Source: Theobroma cacao (taxonomy: Eukaryota > Streptophyta > Magnoliopsida > Malvales > Malvaceae). Taken from it: DNA of 64,000 nt. Below, piece by piece: positions 52,201-63,985 of this stretch. The notes under the pieces were generated by a model. That model saw nothing but the letters and a program-made list of their open reading frames with translations, ran no database searches and had not been told where the DNA came from. Made by a program: the position numbers and the translations under genes. The stretch's first letter is position 1. The number at the start of each line of letters is the position of its first letter. Location: the NCBI RefSeq assembly GCF_000208745.1, contig NC_030852.1:790723-854722 (forward strand). Direction: 5' to 3'.

Positions 52201-53239
52201 AAACAGATGTTTGAACTTTTGAATGTACTGGAAGAGGCTGCAAATAATTTCTTTCTAGGTTTCTTGTTCTATGATTAAAGAACCATTGCCATCGAGCATA
52301 GAGAGAAAGAACAGAACCAACATGCACAGGTAGGGTGGAGAAAGGGAGGGAAACTGTTACAGCAGGGGTCTCATTTTGCTGTTAAAACAGTAATGACTTA
52401 CAAATGTCATCTTAACTCTTATTAAAGAAGTTAAAATGCTGAAATCAGAAGCAGGTATAAGGATTTCTTAAAGAAACAAAATATAATAATCCAAATCAAG
52501 CATTAATTCCTTCAGATATAGTATTATCAATCTTCTCCCATTATTAATTCCACGATAATTCAGACTAGAGTTGGTATTGCAGAACTTCCTCCTCATACAT
52601 AAGGGTGTGGTTGAAAAGGGGGAGGAGGAGGAAGAAAAAGGCAAGAAGAAGAGGGAAAAAGAATAGCATGCATGTAATTAGATATATGACATTGACCACA
52701 CAGGAAACCCAGCTTTTCTCCATCTCCATTCCCCCAAAGAATGAAAGGAAAAAAAATCCCAGAAAGCAATAGCCAACCATTAAAACAAAAACCAATTCCA
52801 AATGCAAAAGCATTCCAAAACCATCCAAGAAATACCAACACATAAAGAACTTTAAAGAGAAGAAACGAAGGGTTGAATCAAAAATGATCACACCTCCAAT
52901 ATCAAGAGCCAAATGAGAAATATCATCAGACTGATTAGGCAACAAAATGGTAGGATCCCTTTCCTCAGAACTGCCCTGGATTGCAGCCTTGCTAAGGTCA
53001 AGTTGAGGCCTTGAACCTGACCTGTGAATGGAATTGCTAGCAGGAGGAGCCATATCTCGCTCACCTCCCTGATTGTTATTGTTACTATTCTCCTCCCCTC
53101 TCACCACCAACCCTGCCTTGTCTATAACCTCTCTGTTGGTAAGGTTACTATCACAATTACTGTCCTTATTAATATTGTTTTGAATGTCCTCAGTCTTATC
53201 GTCAATTTCAAGAACTTGGTCTCCACTTAACCCAGCCAT
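42056..53239 (-). CDS. PANK2: Pantothenate kinase 2 with C-terminal DUF89 phosphatase domain (22 exons)
   Basis: PANK2 starts coenzyme A synthesis by phosphorylating pantothenate; the C-terminal DUF89 domain is a phosphatase acting on 4'-phosphopantetheine-type metabolites. Coding exons: 52894-53239, 51982-52194, 51738-51796, 50994-51110, 50202-50321, 50006-50100, 49809-49902, 49526-49657, 49010-49122, 48709-48901, 46820-47028, 46422-46466, 46296-46344, 45613-45695, 45134-45250, 44263-44326, 43811-43957, 43531-43689, 43114-43197, 42556-42750, 42395-42466, 42056-42145. They give 931 residues with unbroken phase. Kinase motifs are DIGGSLIKLVYF, ATGGGAYKF, Glu232 in KEDEMDC and Arg294 in RVSGT, both catalytic positions kept. 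DUF89 shows LLFVDNSGADV (Asp762, Asn763, Asp767) and EGMGRALHTNFNAQFKCEALK. Intron 10 uses a GC donor. The N-terminal ~115 residues are Asn/Ser/Asp-rich and probably disordered. Confidence 0.95.
46213..46273. repeat. (GA)n microsatellite with an ambiguous base in a PANK2 intron
   Basis: GA runs at about 46212-46240 and 46259-46273 flank GTAGGTTAGTTATATTA. A single N at 46258 marks the join. On the PANK2 sense strand this is a (CT)n tract starting about 22 nt after the donor of exon 46296-46344. Confidence 0.85.
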
Positions 53240-55558
53240 TAATCCAACAATATTCTCACCACTTGCTGCCTAACCACACCACCCCAACTGTTTTTTGGGG
53301 CAGAGACTTTTTGGTCACTTGTCCTGTACTCAATTTACCAAAATCATTTTGTTACAAAGAAAATACTACAAATAAGTAATTCATTATCCAGATCAATAAG
53401 CAAAAATATGAAATGGGGTTGTTGAATTGATAAAAAAAGCTGAGCAAAGTGGGCTGCTTTGGGAATTCACAATAAGATTGACTTAGACCCAAATTATAAA
53501 TAAAGGGTGCAAAGAAAAAAAAATAAAAATGGATACTGTAATTTAATGAAGGAAAAGGGCAACAAGAAAAGTAACCAACATTCAATGATCAAGATAAGCA
53601 TCCCAAAATCAAAATGGAAAAGCAAAATTCAACCCCAGATAGTGAATTGGCTAAAAAATCAAAGACAAATAGTGAAAAGTCCACAAAAGAATGAGATATG
53701 GAGTAGGTGAGAAATTGAAGACTTGGAAACCAAAAACCCAAAACGGGTATGGAATTGCCCAACCTTTGAAACCCTTTTTTGATTGGATGATAACTGAGTT
53801 GAGCTGGTGAAAGGCAAAACACGGGAACCGGGATCGTGAGAACCAAAGGAGAAAAATTGAACGTACGACAATACTTTTCACACTGGGATTGGGTTACCGG
53901 TCGTGGAGATAGGTTTGAGTGCTACCCGAGAGGAAAGAGCGTAATGTTTACTTCCCACGAGTTTGGACTTTGGACTGGACTCTGTCTTTTGACTCTCGGC
54001 GCCGCCTAAGAAATCCATTTCTTTTGTTTTTTTTTTAATCATTAATTTATTTTAATTTCTTAATTTACTTTTACCACTCTTATTTTATTTTATTTTATTA
54101 TCATATCTTACGTAAAGTGACATTTTCAACGGATATAAATATTTTGTGATATTTTATAAGCCAATAATATATGACTTAACAAGTTAATATAATCATATGA
54201 TAATTAACGTGATCAAATGCATGATCACATCAACTATTCACACGTTTTGTTAAGATTAAAAATTTATTTAAATAGATAAAAGAACAATGATTTAATTGAA
54301 GAAAAGATATAATTCAAAAATATTTTGCTATTTAAGCCTAACATGTAACAATGGTGCCAGCCTACTCTCTTCCTTTACAACCAAAAAGCTAAATGCAGCA
54401 TTAATTGTGATAGCTTTATAGATATTGAAAGCATTTTAATGAACCTCCCCTCCCCTTACCTAAAACCGCAGAGCAAGACTTGTTTCAATGTTTAATTCAT
54501 TGCTCCATAATCGGCCTGAAGGATGAGTTGAAGCTTTATACACAAGCAACCATCCAGAAGAAGCTTTCATGGAGATGGGCAATGCTAATGCAGCCATTGC
54601 ATTTAAAGGAGGTCTCGCCACATTGAAGCATCCCATAGGACCGCCGCACTAACTTTGGTCGTTTTCTTTACCTTTAATTGGAATAGGAACCACCATATTT
54701 TGCACATGATTGGAATTAGATTACTAGCAGCTAAGTAATACCTAAAACTACTTTATCAAACATAGCTGATCTTTTCTAAATGCTAATTAATATAGTAGCG
54801 AACTACAACATTAAGTTTCTTACATTTGCATTCGAACTGCGAAAGACATGTATGCATCACAGGATCATTACTGTCAAGACCATTACCCTCGGTCAGATCC
54901 TCTACCCATCAATCTCCCCCACCCAATCCTACAATTGCCTCGGTCAGATCCTCTACCATTTTATCACGAAACCATTATCTCTCTAAAAGATTAATTTAAT
55001 AGTGTACAATGCTTGAAAAAATCTCTCATTATTCAATCAAAGACTAGATATCTCGTAAGGCCTTCAGCAAGATCAGGTAACAGGAGACTATCTCTATTGT
55101 GTAACTCAGCCCATAGACCCAGGAATAATGAAAAACGAAAAAACAGAAAAGAAATGTGATTTTTTTGATAATGCATTTCTCACAAAGGCAGACTACCTTT
55201 TTGGCCCAAAATTGACATGCAAGCTTCACAGAGGAAAAAAAAAAGGTCAATTGCAAAACCTCATACTTGATAAAAGGTGAGAGAAGTCTACAACAGCTTC
55301 AAACAATATCACATTATATATCTAGGTTGAGGCAAGACTTAATTCACATATATAATTTAGCTAATAGTCATGGATCAAACATCCCCTAATATTATCAGAA
55401 GTTTTTAAGTGTGTCCTCTACATAGTTTTTTTAGAGTTCCTCAGCTTCCGTTTTGTTGCTGTCCAACTGACTTTGCAGGATGCTGGGGAAACTCTAGATG
55501 TGCTACGTGCAGCAAGTCTTCAGATTAATTTTTTTTTTTCTCAGCATATACACAGGTA
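53240..55558. other. PANK2 leader/promoter and spacer to ISU1
   Basis: The minus-strand leader of PANK2 probably covers the first several hundred bases; the ~53750-54010 part is less AT-rich and may hold the promoter. The rest is AT-rich. A 19-bp direct repeat, CTCGGTCAGATCCTCTACC, occurs at 54888-54906 and 54939-54957. The ISU1 3' UTR should occupy the last few hundred bases. No other gene is seen. Confidence 0.5.
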
Positions 55559-57365
55559 TCAGGCATCAGCAGCCTTCTCAACAGGTGCAGCATCTGAACT
55601 GCCATTTAACTTGGCACGTTTAGCCTCTACATCTTTCACAGCTGCCTTGATAGCATCTTCTGCAAGCATGCTGCAGTGCAGCTTAACTGGGGGAAGCGCA
55701 AGATGTTTTGCAATCGCTCTACAATATATATAATGTATTCCCTTTTAGAAGCTACAAATGTCAGGAAAAACACAATAAAGCACTCAGATGCAGTTTGGCA
55801 CCACTGCACAGTGCAGTTGGGAGCTCCCAAATGCACTGTGCCATGGTGCCCAACACACCATCAGATTTGCAGTTCAACATTACCGTATTAGATTCAAGGA
55901 AACATAAGAAACTAGAACTGCATCTAAGTTACACACAATACAAGGGCTTGGTCATGTACATTGCACCATTGCCTTTAAGGGGAGATGAAACCATGACAAC
56001 ATTCTTTCATATCAATCATTTATTTACTTGGTTCATCTCTTCTAAAATATGTTATCCTTACAAGTTAAAGCCGATTTGTTTCCATACATGTTATAAACCT
56101 TGACAGAAATACAGCAATTTGTCAAATCAAGAACCTATGAATTAGTTTATCTTCTGTTTAGGTTAGTTCTGATAATTGTTTGCACATAATCACCAGGTAC
56201 TTAAATTGTGATGTTGTAAAGTTATCTATCTACAGCAACATATTTATTTATACCACACAAATTCTAATTAAAAAATTATACCCACATTTTCTTTTCCTGT
56301 TGGTAATTTCAGCTGTCATATCATCAATACTCAAGATCAGGTTCTGAAACTTAATTAAGCATAAGAAATGATTATTAGATGATTTTGATCTCACAGTTAA
56401 TCATTAGTTCAAATATAATATATTTTTAAGAATGAATTTTAGATAACCACATAGAAAACTAGCTCTATGTAAATGTATGTGTATAGCTGCAAGAAACGAA
56501 TGCCTTCTCTAACAAGATGCAAACACGACCAAATAATAAACAGATAAAAGCTAATGGTACATAAGTTCTAAGCGCCGAAGATACTTAATCTGATGAAATA
56601 AATGGACACAACAAGGGATATCAAAACATATACTTGTAAAACAATAACGAGATGAATCCAAACAAATACACCTTCGAGATAAGGGATAGAACTTACGTGT
56701 TTTTTATGGTTAACACTTCCTCCATGCTCTTCCCTTTCACCCATTCAGTAGCTGCAACATGAAAAACCCAAGTTATAGCATAGCTCGTCTTCAGAAAAAA
56801 CCGAAGTCCAAATCTATTGCAATAAACTCAAAGCACCAAATTCCAAGCAGCTAATTAAACAGCCATAAAACGGGTACGAAATTTAGTATCCCAATAGCCA
56901 TTAAACTGTAAGACAGTTGCATAAATCAAAACTATTTCTTTCTAATTATTTGACAAATTCAATCTAAAAACAAGGAATTAACATACAAAGTATTCGATCA
57001 GCCTTTAACAATCCAAAAGGAGCAGATAATACAAAACCCTAATCGGAATAACCGAATCACATACCTACAGAAGAAGAAGCAATGGCCGACCCACAGCCGA
57101 AGGTTTTAAAGCAAGCATCCGTGATTTTCCCCGTGTTCTCGTCGATCTTGATTTGCAGCTTCATCACATCGCCGCAAGCCGGAGCGCCAACCAAGCCCGT
57201 CCCAACGTTAGGGTCGTTCTTATCAAACGATCCAACGTTCCGAGGATTGTTGTAGTGGTCGATCACATTCTCGTGGTAAAGCCGCGGCAGAATCTGTACC
57301 GTCCGTGACGGTGCAGCATCGCGCGACGCTAGCTCTAGCAGCCTCTTTGATGCCAGCCTCAACAT
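55559..57365 (-). CDS. ISU1: Mitochondrial iron-sulfur cluster scaffold ISU1 (IscU family), three exons
   Basis: Exons 57065-57365, 56697-56751 and 55559-55718 encode 171 residues. Splices are GTAG/GTATGT and AC/GTAAGT, with acceptors TTGCAG and TTGTAG. The scaffold receives sulfur from the NFS1 desulfurase in the mitochondrial matrix and builds [2Fe-2S] clusters. An Arg-rich targeting peptide (MLRLASKRLLELASRD...) leads into YHENVIDHYNNPRNVGSF. All three cluster cysteines are present: GAPACGDVMKL, TFGCGSAIASSS and KLHCSMLAEDA. The LPPVK chaperone-recognition motif directly precedes the last cysteine. The aspartate after the first Cys-Gly is kept. Length is close to Arabidopsis ISU1 (about 167). 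The C-terminal tail is Ala-rich. Confidence 0.96.
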
Positions 57366-57544
57366 TGTTTCAATAGTTCCCAGGTTTCAACTTTTCAGGG
57401 GTTTGGGAAAATTGGGTATTTAAAGATTTTGGGGAAATCGGGAAAGGCCCCTTTTTTGGGAACACGTGGAGACCGGAGGAGATGGTTTCAGGTTCCACGG
57501 TTCTCCCGCTAATCTTGCCACGTCAATAAAGTTGGTTTCTTTTT

Positions 57545-57691
57545 AAGCCCATGAGATCAATTGGGTCAACTGGTACGGCCCAAATGAGGGTTGTAGAATA
57601 GAGATAACATGGGCCAAAATTGAAGCCCACATTTTGTTGGACTAGACTTTCTTTCCTCTCCCAATACTTTCATTCCGACCGGATCGGCCCA
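57545..57691 (-). promoter_or_regulatory. Cluster of site II elements upstream of ISU1
   Basis: Five TGGGCC/TGGGCT motifs (either strand) lie 180-330 bp upstream of the ISU1 start: AAGCCCA at 57545, GGCCCA at 57577, TGGGCC at 57610, AGCCCA at 57624 and GGCCCA at 57686. These are TCP-type site II elements common in nuclear genes for mitochondrial proteins. A CT-rich tract follows at 57695-57750. Confidence 0.6.
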
Positions 57692-57850
57692 GGCAACCTC
57701 CTCTCCTTCTCTCTACCCTTTCCTCCCTCTCCTCGCTTCTCTCTCTCTTCCCGATATTTTTAGACACGCGACATGCTTTTATCGACAGTTTCGGATACGT
57801 CAGCTATTGTCATAATGTACGGACTCATGAACCCGACCACTCAATGTAAA

Positions 57851-59320
57851 ATAGAGTCAGTCATTAAATTTTTTTGTTGAGATATAATTGACTGTCTATT
57901 TAAGTTTATTTTTTTAAAAATGTTATATTAAATTTAATTTAAGTTCATTTTAACAAAATAAGTTTATATCTACGAATCAGTATTCAAATTCAAAAGTATA
58001 ATTACGTGCAAGGAAGTATCAGCACCCTGCGACATCCGTTCAAAGATCAATATTAATTAATCATGAGTTATTCTTATTTAATTTCAATTCTTGATTTTCA
58101 TTTAATTGTTCTTAATTATAATTTATTATTCTATTTTTTTATTTTAATTGTAACCTAAAGTCCATTATTCAGTTTTATGAGTATGACATGTATATGATAC
58201 AATTATGAAACATATGACATAAATTTCAATAATTGTCAAATAAAAACTTTTTACTGAAAATATTTTTCAAATTCACTCATCATATTAGTGGAATACCAAG
58301 ATACGCTTTCACTTAGAATGTCATTTGTAAGTTATTTGATAATAAATTATTTGAACAAACTCTCATTCTTAAGTTTATCAAATAAATGTCATCATTGGAA
58401 TAATCATTTGTAGGTACAAATAATATTTTCATGATTGTAAACTCTAGTACGAGTAAACGTCTTTTATTAAAAACATTATTCGAACCCTATCATCATACTA
58501 GTGGAGTTTTTAATCAAATATCTTACATAAAAAAATTAACTCGAAATTACAACTTCTCACATCTTGAATAAAAAAATTCCATCATTGGTATAACTCATAA
58601 TATGTTTATATTGTTATTATTTTATTTTTAAAAACATAAATATTTTATAGATTTTTTTATACATGAACATTCTATTTTTCTACTCTAAGCCAACAACATT
58701 CTCAAATTTTTATTAGCTAATTTAAAATATTATTCGAATTAAGAAATATTAAAATTTAAGATTAAAACTCTCAATTATATTAGTGAAGTTTTAATTAAAT
58801 CTCTCATTTAAAAAAATTAATCTGAAATTTCGACTTCTCGTATCCTTGATAAAAATGCTATCATCAGTATTAATCAAAATAACATACTCATTTTCTCTTC
58901 TTTTTTTTAGTTTTTTATATATTATTATCATATATATTTTTTATGCATACCCATATTTTTTTTAACACATGATATTTTATATTATTAATTATCATATTTT
59001 GTATACATATTTTTTTTAAATAAAATATTAATTATAATTACTAAACTAGAAAAAATCAAATAGAAACACAAATCCAAGATTCAACAAGGCCCTTAGATAG
59101 GCTAATGGGCTAGCCTGATTCCAAGAGATAGTAGTGGGCTCACTGACACGGGCAAGCTAGGTAATGCTCACCAACAGGGCTGTGGCTGGCCTTCTCAAAC
59201 AAAGCCTGATTCTTTCCCCCACCAACGCACCGTTGGTGCTCAAACAAATGCTTCAAGAATACCCTAAACAACACCGGTTTTGAGCCAACCTAAACCTAAG
59301 CAGAAAAACCCAACTTTTAC
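57851..59320. repeat. AT-rich region with three diverged ~250 bp units
   Basis: Units beginning near 58250, 58470 and 58725 share CATATTAGTGGA(A/G)T, AATCAAATATCT and ATCATTGGTATAA-like blocks. Divergence is high. The flanks (57851-58240, 58910-59320) show no gene; 59090-59300 is a less AT-rich unique segment. Confidence 0.5.
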
Positions 59321-59556
59321 TTAGCAATTTATTTCTTGGCATAATATATAAAAAATTTTTAAATTATTAAAAAATTTTTTAAACTATTTAAAAAATTTTT
59401 AAAAAGTTCTTAGGCTTTTATTACATTCAATTAAGTTTTCATATTTTTATTGTGAGTCAAATAAGTTTTTGAATTTTTTATTTTGAGTCGAATAAGTCCT
59501 TATAATTAATAATTGACTTAGTTTAAATGTTATTTGTTATTCTATGTCGCGTGACG

Positions 59557-59902
59557 TTGTGGGGGGTTTACAAAGACCTCTAACTGGCTTGGAAACGAGG
59601 CTTCCGCAAAGTTAAATTACAAAGTGATAACAAGGCAGTGGTTCAGGCAATCAGCTTTTCTTCTGTTCATCCTTGCTCCAAATCTTGATTTAATTAGAGC
59701 AATTAAAGGTATGTTAAGTAGACATTGGGAGGTCAATATAAGTCATATATATAGGGAAGCTAACACAATTGCAGATTTTATGTTTAATTTTGGGTTTGAC
59801 TTAAACTCTGATAGTATTTTGTATGACTACCCATCAGCAAAGGCTTTCTCTCTACTCCTGAATGATATGATGAGAGTTTGTATTCCACGTTTGGTTAATT
59901 AA
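59557..59902 (+). pseudogene. RNase H fragment of a non-LTR (LINE-type) retroelement, broken
   Basis: Reading from 59557 gives LWGVYKDL, a stop, then LAWKRGFRKVKLQSDNKAVV. After a frame change near 59690 it continues DLIRAIKGMLSRHWEVNISH and YREANTIADFMFNFGFDL. This is the RVT_3/RNase H-type domain found at the end of plant LINEs and in related single-domain genes. The Asp of QSDN and the HIYREAN-ADF motif are present. The premature stop and frameshift mark it as a relic. No RT domain is found nearby. Confidence 0.75.
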
Positions 59903-60149
59903 TAAATTCTTTTTTAAATAAAAAAATATTATAATTGATTATGATATAACATATTAATTTATTATAATTAATGATAACATGATATGACATAATAAAATTT
60001 AATCATATTATCATATTTTATCTAAACAAATGACATAATTGTCACATCAATATGTCATATCAATAATAATTTAATTATTTTTTTTAATTTTTCAAAAGAA
60101 AAAAGAATAACAAGATAGGAAAGAAAAGGATAAAAATGACTTTGACCTT

Positions 60150-61200
60150 TTGTTGACGTGACAATTAAGTTATTTTTTGGTCATTTATCTGGATGAAATC
60201 TATTAGAATGATCAGATTTAATATAGTTCAGATTTCAATGACTTACCCAAGATAGATTAAAATTTAATGATCAAGGTGAAAATCTTAAGAAAGTTTAGTG
60301 ATCATCGGCATAAATTAATCGAATAAACCCATCACGATAATTTTCTTTTCTAAAAAAGGAAATAATTTATTGATTACTTTTATCTTTTTTGGAACATTAA
60401 TACCATTTTTAATTAAACTTAATATTTATAGTTTATATAAAAATGGTCATTTACTTCAGATGTTTTAATATATATACCTACTACAACCCCTTAGCATTTT
60501 GACCTGCCACCCCCTCCCTAATTATTTGAAGTACTAACCACTACTTTATAGGATGGAAGAATTTTGCATACCTACAAATTGAACTCCAAATTAGCCTCTG
60601 CCCCCACTCAAAGTATTGATTTGCATGGCCACAACTCTTAGCCAGCCCCCTCTCTTGGACTAAATTTTCAAAGATTTAATGCACTTTCATTAATATGTCA
60701 TGGTTTTTTCTTAGAAAACAAACATAATATATATATGGCATTGTTTCTTTCAAAAGTTAATTATTAGGCTACAAAATCACAAAAAAAAAATTCCTTATTA
60801 TAACAAGAGAGAATAATTGAAGAAACATGCATCGATTTAATTGTTGGTCATGCTAATAGATTGTATTTAAGCGATGTAAAATTGTTGTGATTATCACGTT
60901 AATAAAAATTCACAAAATAAGAGAAAAAGAAAAAAATGGAATGGATTTTTGTTGATGTGCCAATTGATGTGATAGCTACGTCATTTTTTTCCATCAATTG
61001 TTTGGACAGAATCTATTAAGGTGATCGAATTTGGTATATTTTACAAATTTCAATGATCTAATCAAGATAAATTAAAATTCGATAATCAAAATCGAAAAGC
61101 ACGTATGCATGACACAGTTTCATTCAAAATTTAATTACTAGGCTACAAAAATAGCAACTTCTTTTTCCCTTTTATGATGGGAGGAGAAGTGAAACATAAG
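60150..61200. repeat. Local direct duplication in AT-rich DNA
   Basis: Segment 60150-60290 resembles 60945-61095 (GTTGA(C/T)GTG, GAATCTATTA, ATTTCAATGA, AAGATA(G/A)ATTAAAAT). Segment 60740-60830 resembles 61110-61170 (TTAATTA(T/C)TAGGCTACAAAA). Both pairs are in the same orientation. The 60355-60740 and 60830-60940 spacers show no gene. Confidence 0.55.
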
Positions 61201-62520
61201 GGATATTGTATCTCCATAGTTGTTGTTGGGTAGCTAGTGATGAAATAAGTAAGTTACTTTTGCGACATGAAAAAGGAAAAGAAAAGAAAAGGAGGGAAAA
61301 TATTCTCATCTTATCTCTATCGTTGGAGCTCTACCGCCCTTTCAATTCAATGCTCAACAAAATTATTGATGGGAAATTTCCTTTTCATGTCATTCACTAC
61401 ACTAAACTCTTTTCATCTAGTTGGTTTGCTCAGCACTGTCTCTTTGCAATTTGTTTGGATTGCTTGCTCTACAGCTTGGCCATACAGCCGCCCGCCTACA
61501 TTTCAAAGCTAATTAAGAAGTCACACATAGAGACAGAAGCAAGTAGGGTGTAGTAGAGCAATTTGTACACTTTATTGGTATATATAGCTAGCTTTTCATT
61601 TATTGCAGCCACCTTGTCTGGTTTGCCTTAATTAAGCTTGGCCTTGATTAAATTTGGAGCTTATATGGGAAATTACCCGTGATTGTTTTAAACAATTGAA
61701 GGCAAGGTAGCTATGGCAATGTTAATTCCTGAAGCAAAGTTCTATACTTCTCGAGGTAAAGTAGATGTGATTCCTTTGGTTTCTTCAGGGCTGAAGTTGA
61801 CTCCAAAATAGTAGCCCTAGCTATCACCCGAATTGCTTTGGGAATTTCTTATAGGGAAACTAGACAAAAGCTCAAAGACAAAACTTTGCCCCATCAAGCA
61901 AGCAAGCAAAAAAGGCATGAAACTCTGGGGAAACAATGGCCTGACGATTTGGAATCGAGGCGAGTGTCAATCATATCATATGCATATGCAGTATATTCTT
62001 GTAAACTAACTTCTGTTAGTTGTCAAAGTGCCAGGAATATGACTGATAACCAATTTACCTAGTAATAAACAAACCGTGTCCCAAGATAGTGAAGGACTTG
62101 ATGAACCTGTTTGATCTTTCTGTGGGTATCTGGTTTGCCATTTCTTTCCCCTGGTAGAACTAAAAGTATAAACTGATGGACTTGGTTTTTTTGATTTAGT
62201 TTAATACCTAAAGTAACTCTCATGCATGCATGCATTCAGGCTGAAATGTGCTTGTTTTGAACTTTTGATTAATAATCAAAAGCATGTTATAAGTTTTGAT
62301 TAGTAACCACAGTTTTAATCGGTTCTAACTTTGCAAGTTGCATGTAATAAGCCTGAGCTTATAATAAAGAAGACATTAGACTGTTCTTTTTTACGTGGAA
62401 CGTGAAAGAGGATTGTTCTGCACTAAAAAATGGTGATTTGTTGGAAAGTAGCTGTCATAAATTAACTTTTTTACATGCATCATTAATTTACCAATATAAT
62501 GAAGACTTCTCAGTCTAAAA
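61201..62520. other. Unassigned region with no recognised gene
   Basis: Open frames at 61206-61553 (115 codons) and 61838-62062 (74 codons) lack any domain I recognise and have no clear splice or promoter context. Base composition is mixed. A short GCATGCATGCATGCA run sits near 62222. Confidence 0.5.
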
Positions 62521-62535
62521 CTAATTTATAAAAAG

Positions 62536-63565
62536 AGAAAATTATGAGAAATAGTCTTTCTTGATAAAAATATTTTAAAAATAACCATCAAAATAAGTTT
62601 AACTATTTTTAGTCATATTTAACCATGACTTGATAAAAATACCTTTAAAACTATTTCAAATAAATTAAACCATTCATCATAATTTTTCCCCATTTGTGTT
62701 TATGATTTTTCTCTCTCACCATACTAGTCTCTCAAATTTTATTGATTTCTCTTTTTGATATTCGTCTGTTATGCTTCCGATTTCTCTCTCCCGCATTTTT
62801 ATATTTCTTTTTCTTGTGCTTTTAAGACACCAAACAACAGTTTTAATGTGTTTGGGTGGGTGGCTATTTGGAAAATTTAATTTTTAGGTATTTTGGGTAA
62901 AACTAAAATGGTAGAAATGATCACAGATGTTTGAAATAGCTTTTAATTGAATCAATTCGGGATCTAAACACCAATAAACTCAAAAAATTAAAATTTATAA
63001 ACCTAGGTTTCAAAGGAATTTTTTTTTTTTAGTTGAAATAGGTGTTTTTGATAAGAAAATTTATATTTTGATTTATGAAAATATGTTAGAAATACTTTTA
63101 TCGGTGCCAGATTGTAAAAAAAAAAAGAAATGAAGAGAGTTGAGAGGATTTGAAGTTTTAGTTAGTAAGTAACAACAACATTTTAAACATTAAAGTGTAA
63201 CAAAATGTTTTTGAATATGACGTGTAACAATAATATTTTTTCAACATGACGTGTAACAATAGTATTTTTTCAACATGGCTTGTAACAACCTAATCATATG
63301 ATGTCACATGTTTTTATACATGGTGTGTCACATGTTTCTGTACATGGTGTGTAACAATTTAACTATTGCGTATAACATGTTTTTGCACATGACGTGTAAC
63401 AACTTAATCTTGACGTGTAACATATTTTTGTACATGACTTGTAACATCATAGCGTGTAATTTCATTAAGGGTAATTTTGTCAAACTTGATTAAAAATAGT
63501 TAAAATTATAAAGATGACTATTTTTGAAAACATATTCTCTTTAATGGTTATTTTTAAAAATGCTC
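62536..63565. mobile_element. TIR element with minisatellite core (intact, non-autonomous)
   Basis: The left end (GAAAATTATGAGAAATAGTC, then AAAAATAACCATCAAAATAA, GTTTAACTATTTTTAGTCA) is matched in reverse complement by the right end (AAAAATAACCATTAAAGAG, AAAAATAGTCATC, TTTTAACTATTTTTAATCAA). The imperfect TIRs are about 70-90 bp. There is no coding frame. The interior combines unique sequence (62650-63150) and a minisatellite (63170-63460). The same terminal family is seen at 28957-29070. Confidence 0.6.
63170..63460. repeat. ~30-37 bp minisatellite, ACATGACGTGTAACAA-type
   Basis: Seven or eight imperfect copies of a unit like TTTTTNNACATGACGTGTAA plus CAA and a short A/T linker occur in tandem. 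It is embedded in the TIR element at 62536-63565. Confidence 0.8.
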
Positions 63566-63659
63566 ATTTATAAAAGGTGTGATATCAAAGCGGAGCTTAT
63601 CACGTTTGTTGCCCCTTATGTGATAAGCTTGTATATCCTTATGTGCACAAAGCCCATAT

Positions 63660-63985
63660 GTCGCACCATAAGTTCATTAATAATAGGTTTATTGTTCTTA
63701 CACATGAAATGAATATTAAAAAACATCTTAAATTAAAATAATCTTGAATATTGAAGGTTGATTTTAAAAGGTGTTAGCAAATGGTGTCCTAGATATGAAA
63801 TCAAAACAAATATTACCTAGTTTGGTATATCTTTCGTGATAAGTTTATTATGATCTTTACCTATGAAATCTTTACCGCACATAAGCTCATTAATAATAAG
63901 TTTATTACACCACCACACGAGGAAGATATTAAAAAACATCTTGAATTGAAGGTATCCTAATTGAATGTTGATCTTCAAATTTAAT
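63660..63985. repeat. ~214 bp tandem duplication at the right edge
   Basis: 63662-63768 and 63876-63980 share CATTAATAATA(G/A)GTTTATT, GATATTAAAAAACATCTT-like and TTGATCTTCAAA-like blocks in the same orientation. No gene is present; the repeat may continue beyond the window. Confidence 0.6.

Noticed and set aside
61206..61553. 115-codon plus-strand open frame as a candidate small gene
   Set aside because: Two overlapping frames of similar length exist, composition is unremarkable, and no domain, signal or splice support is seen.
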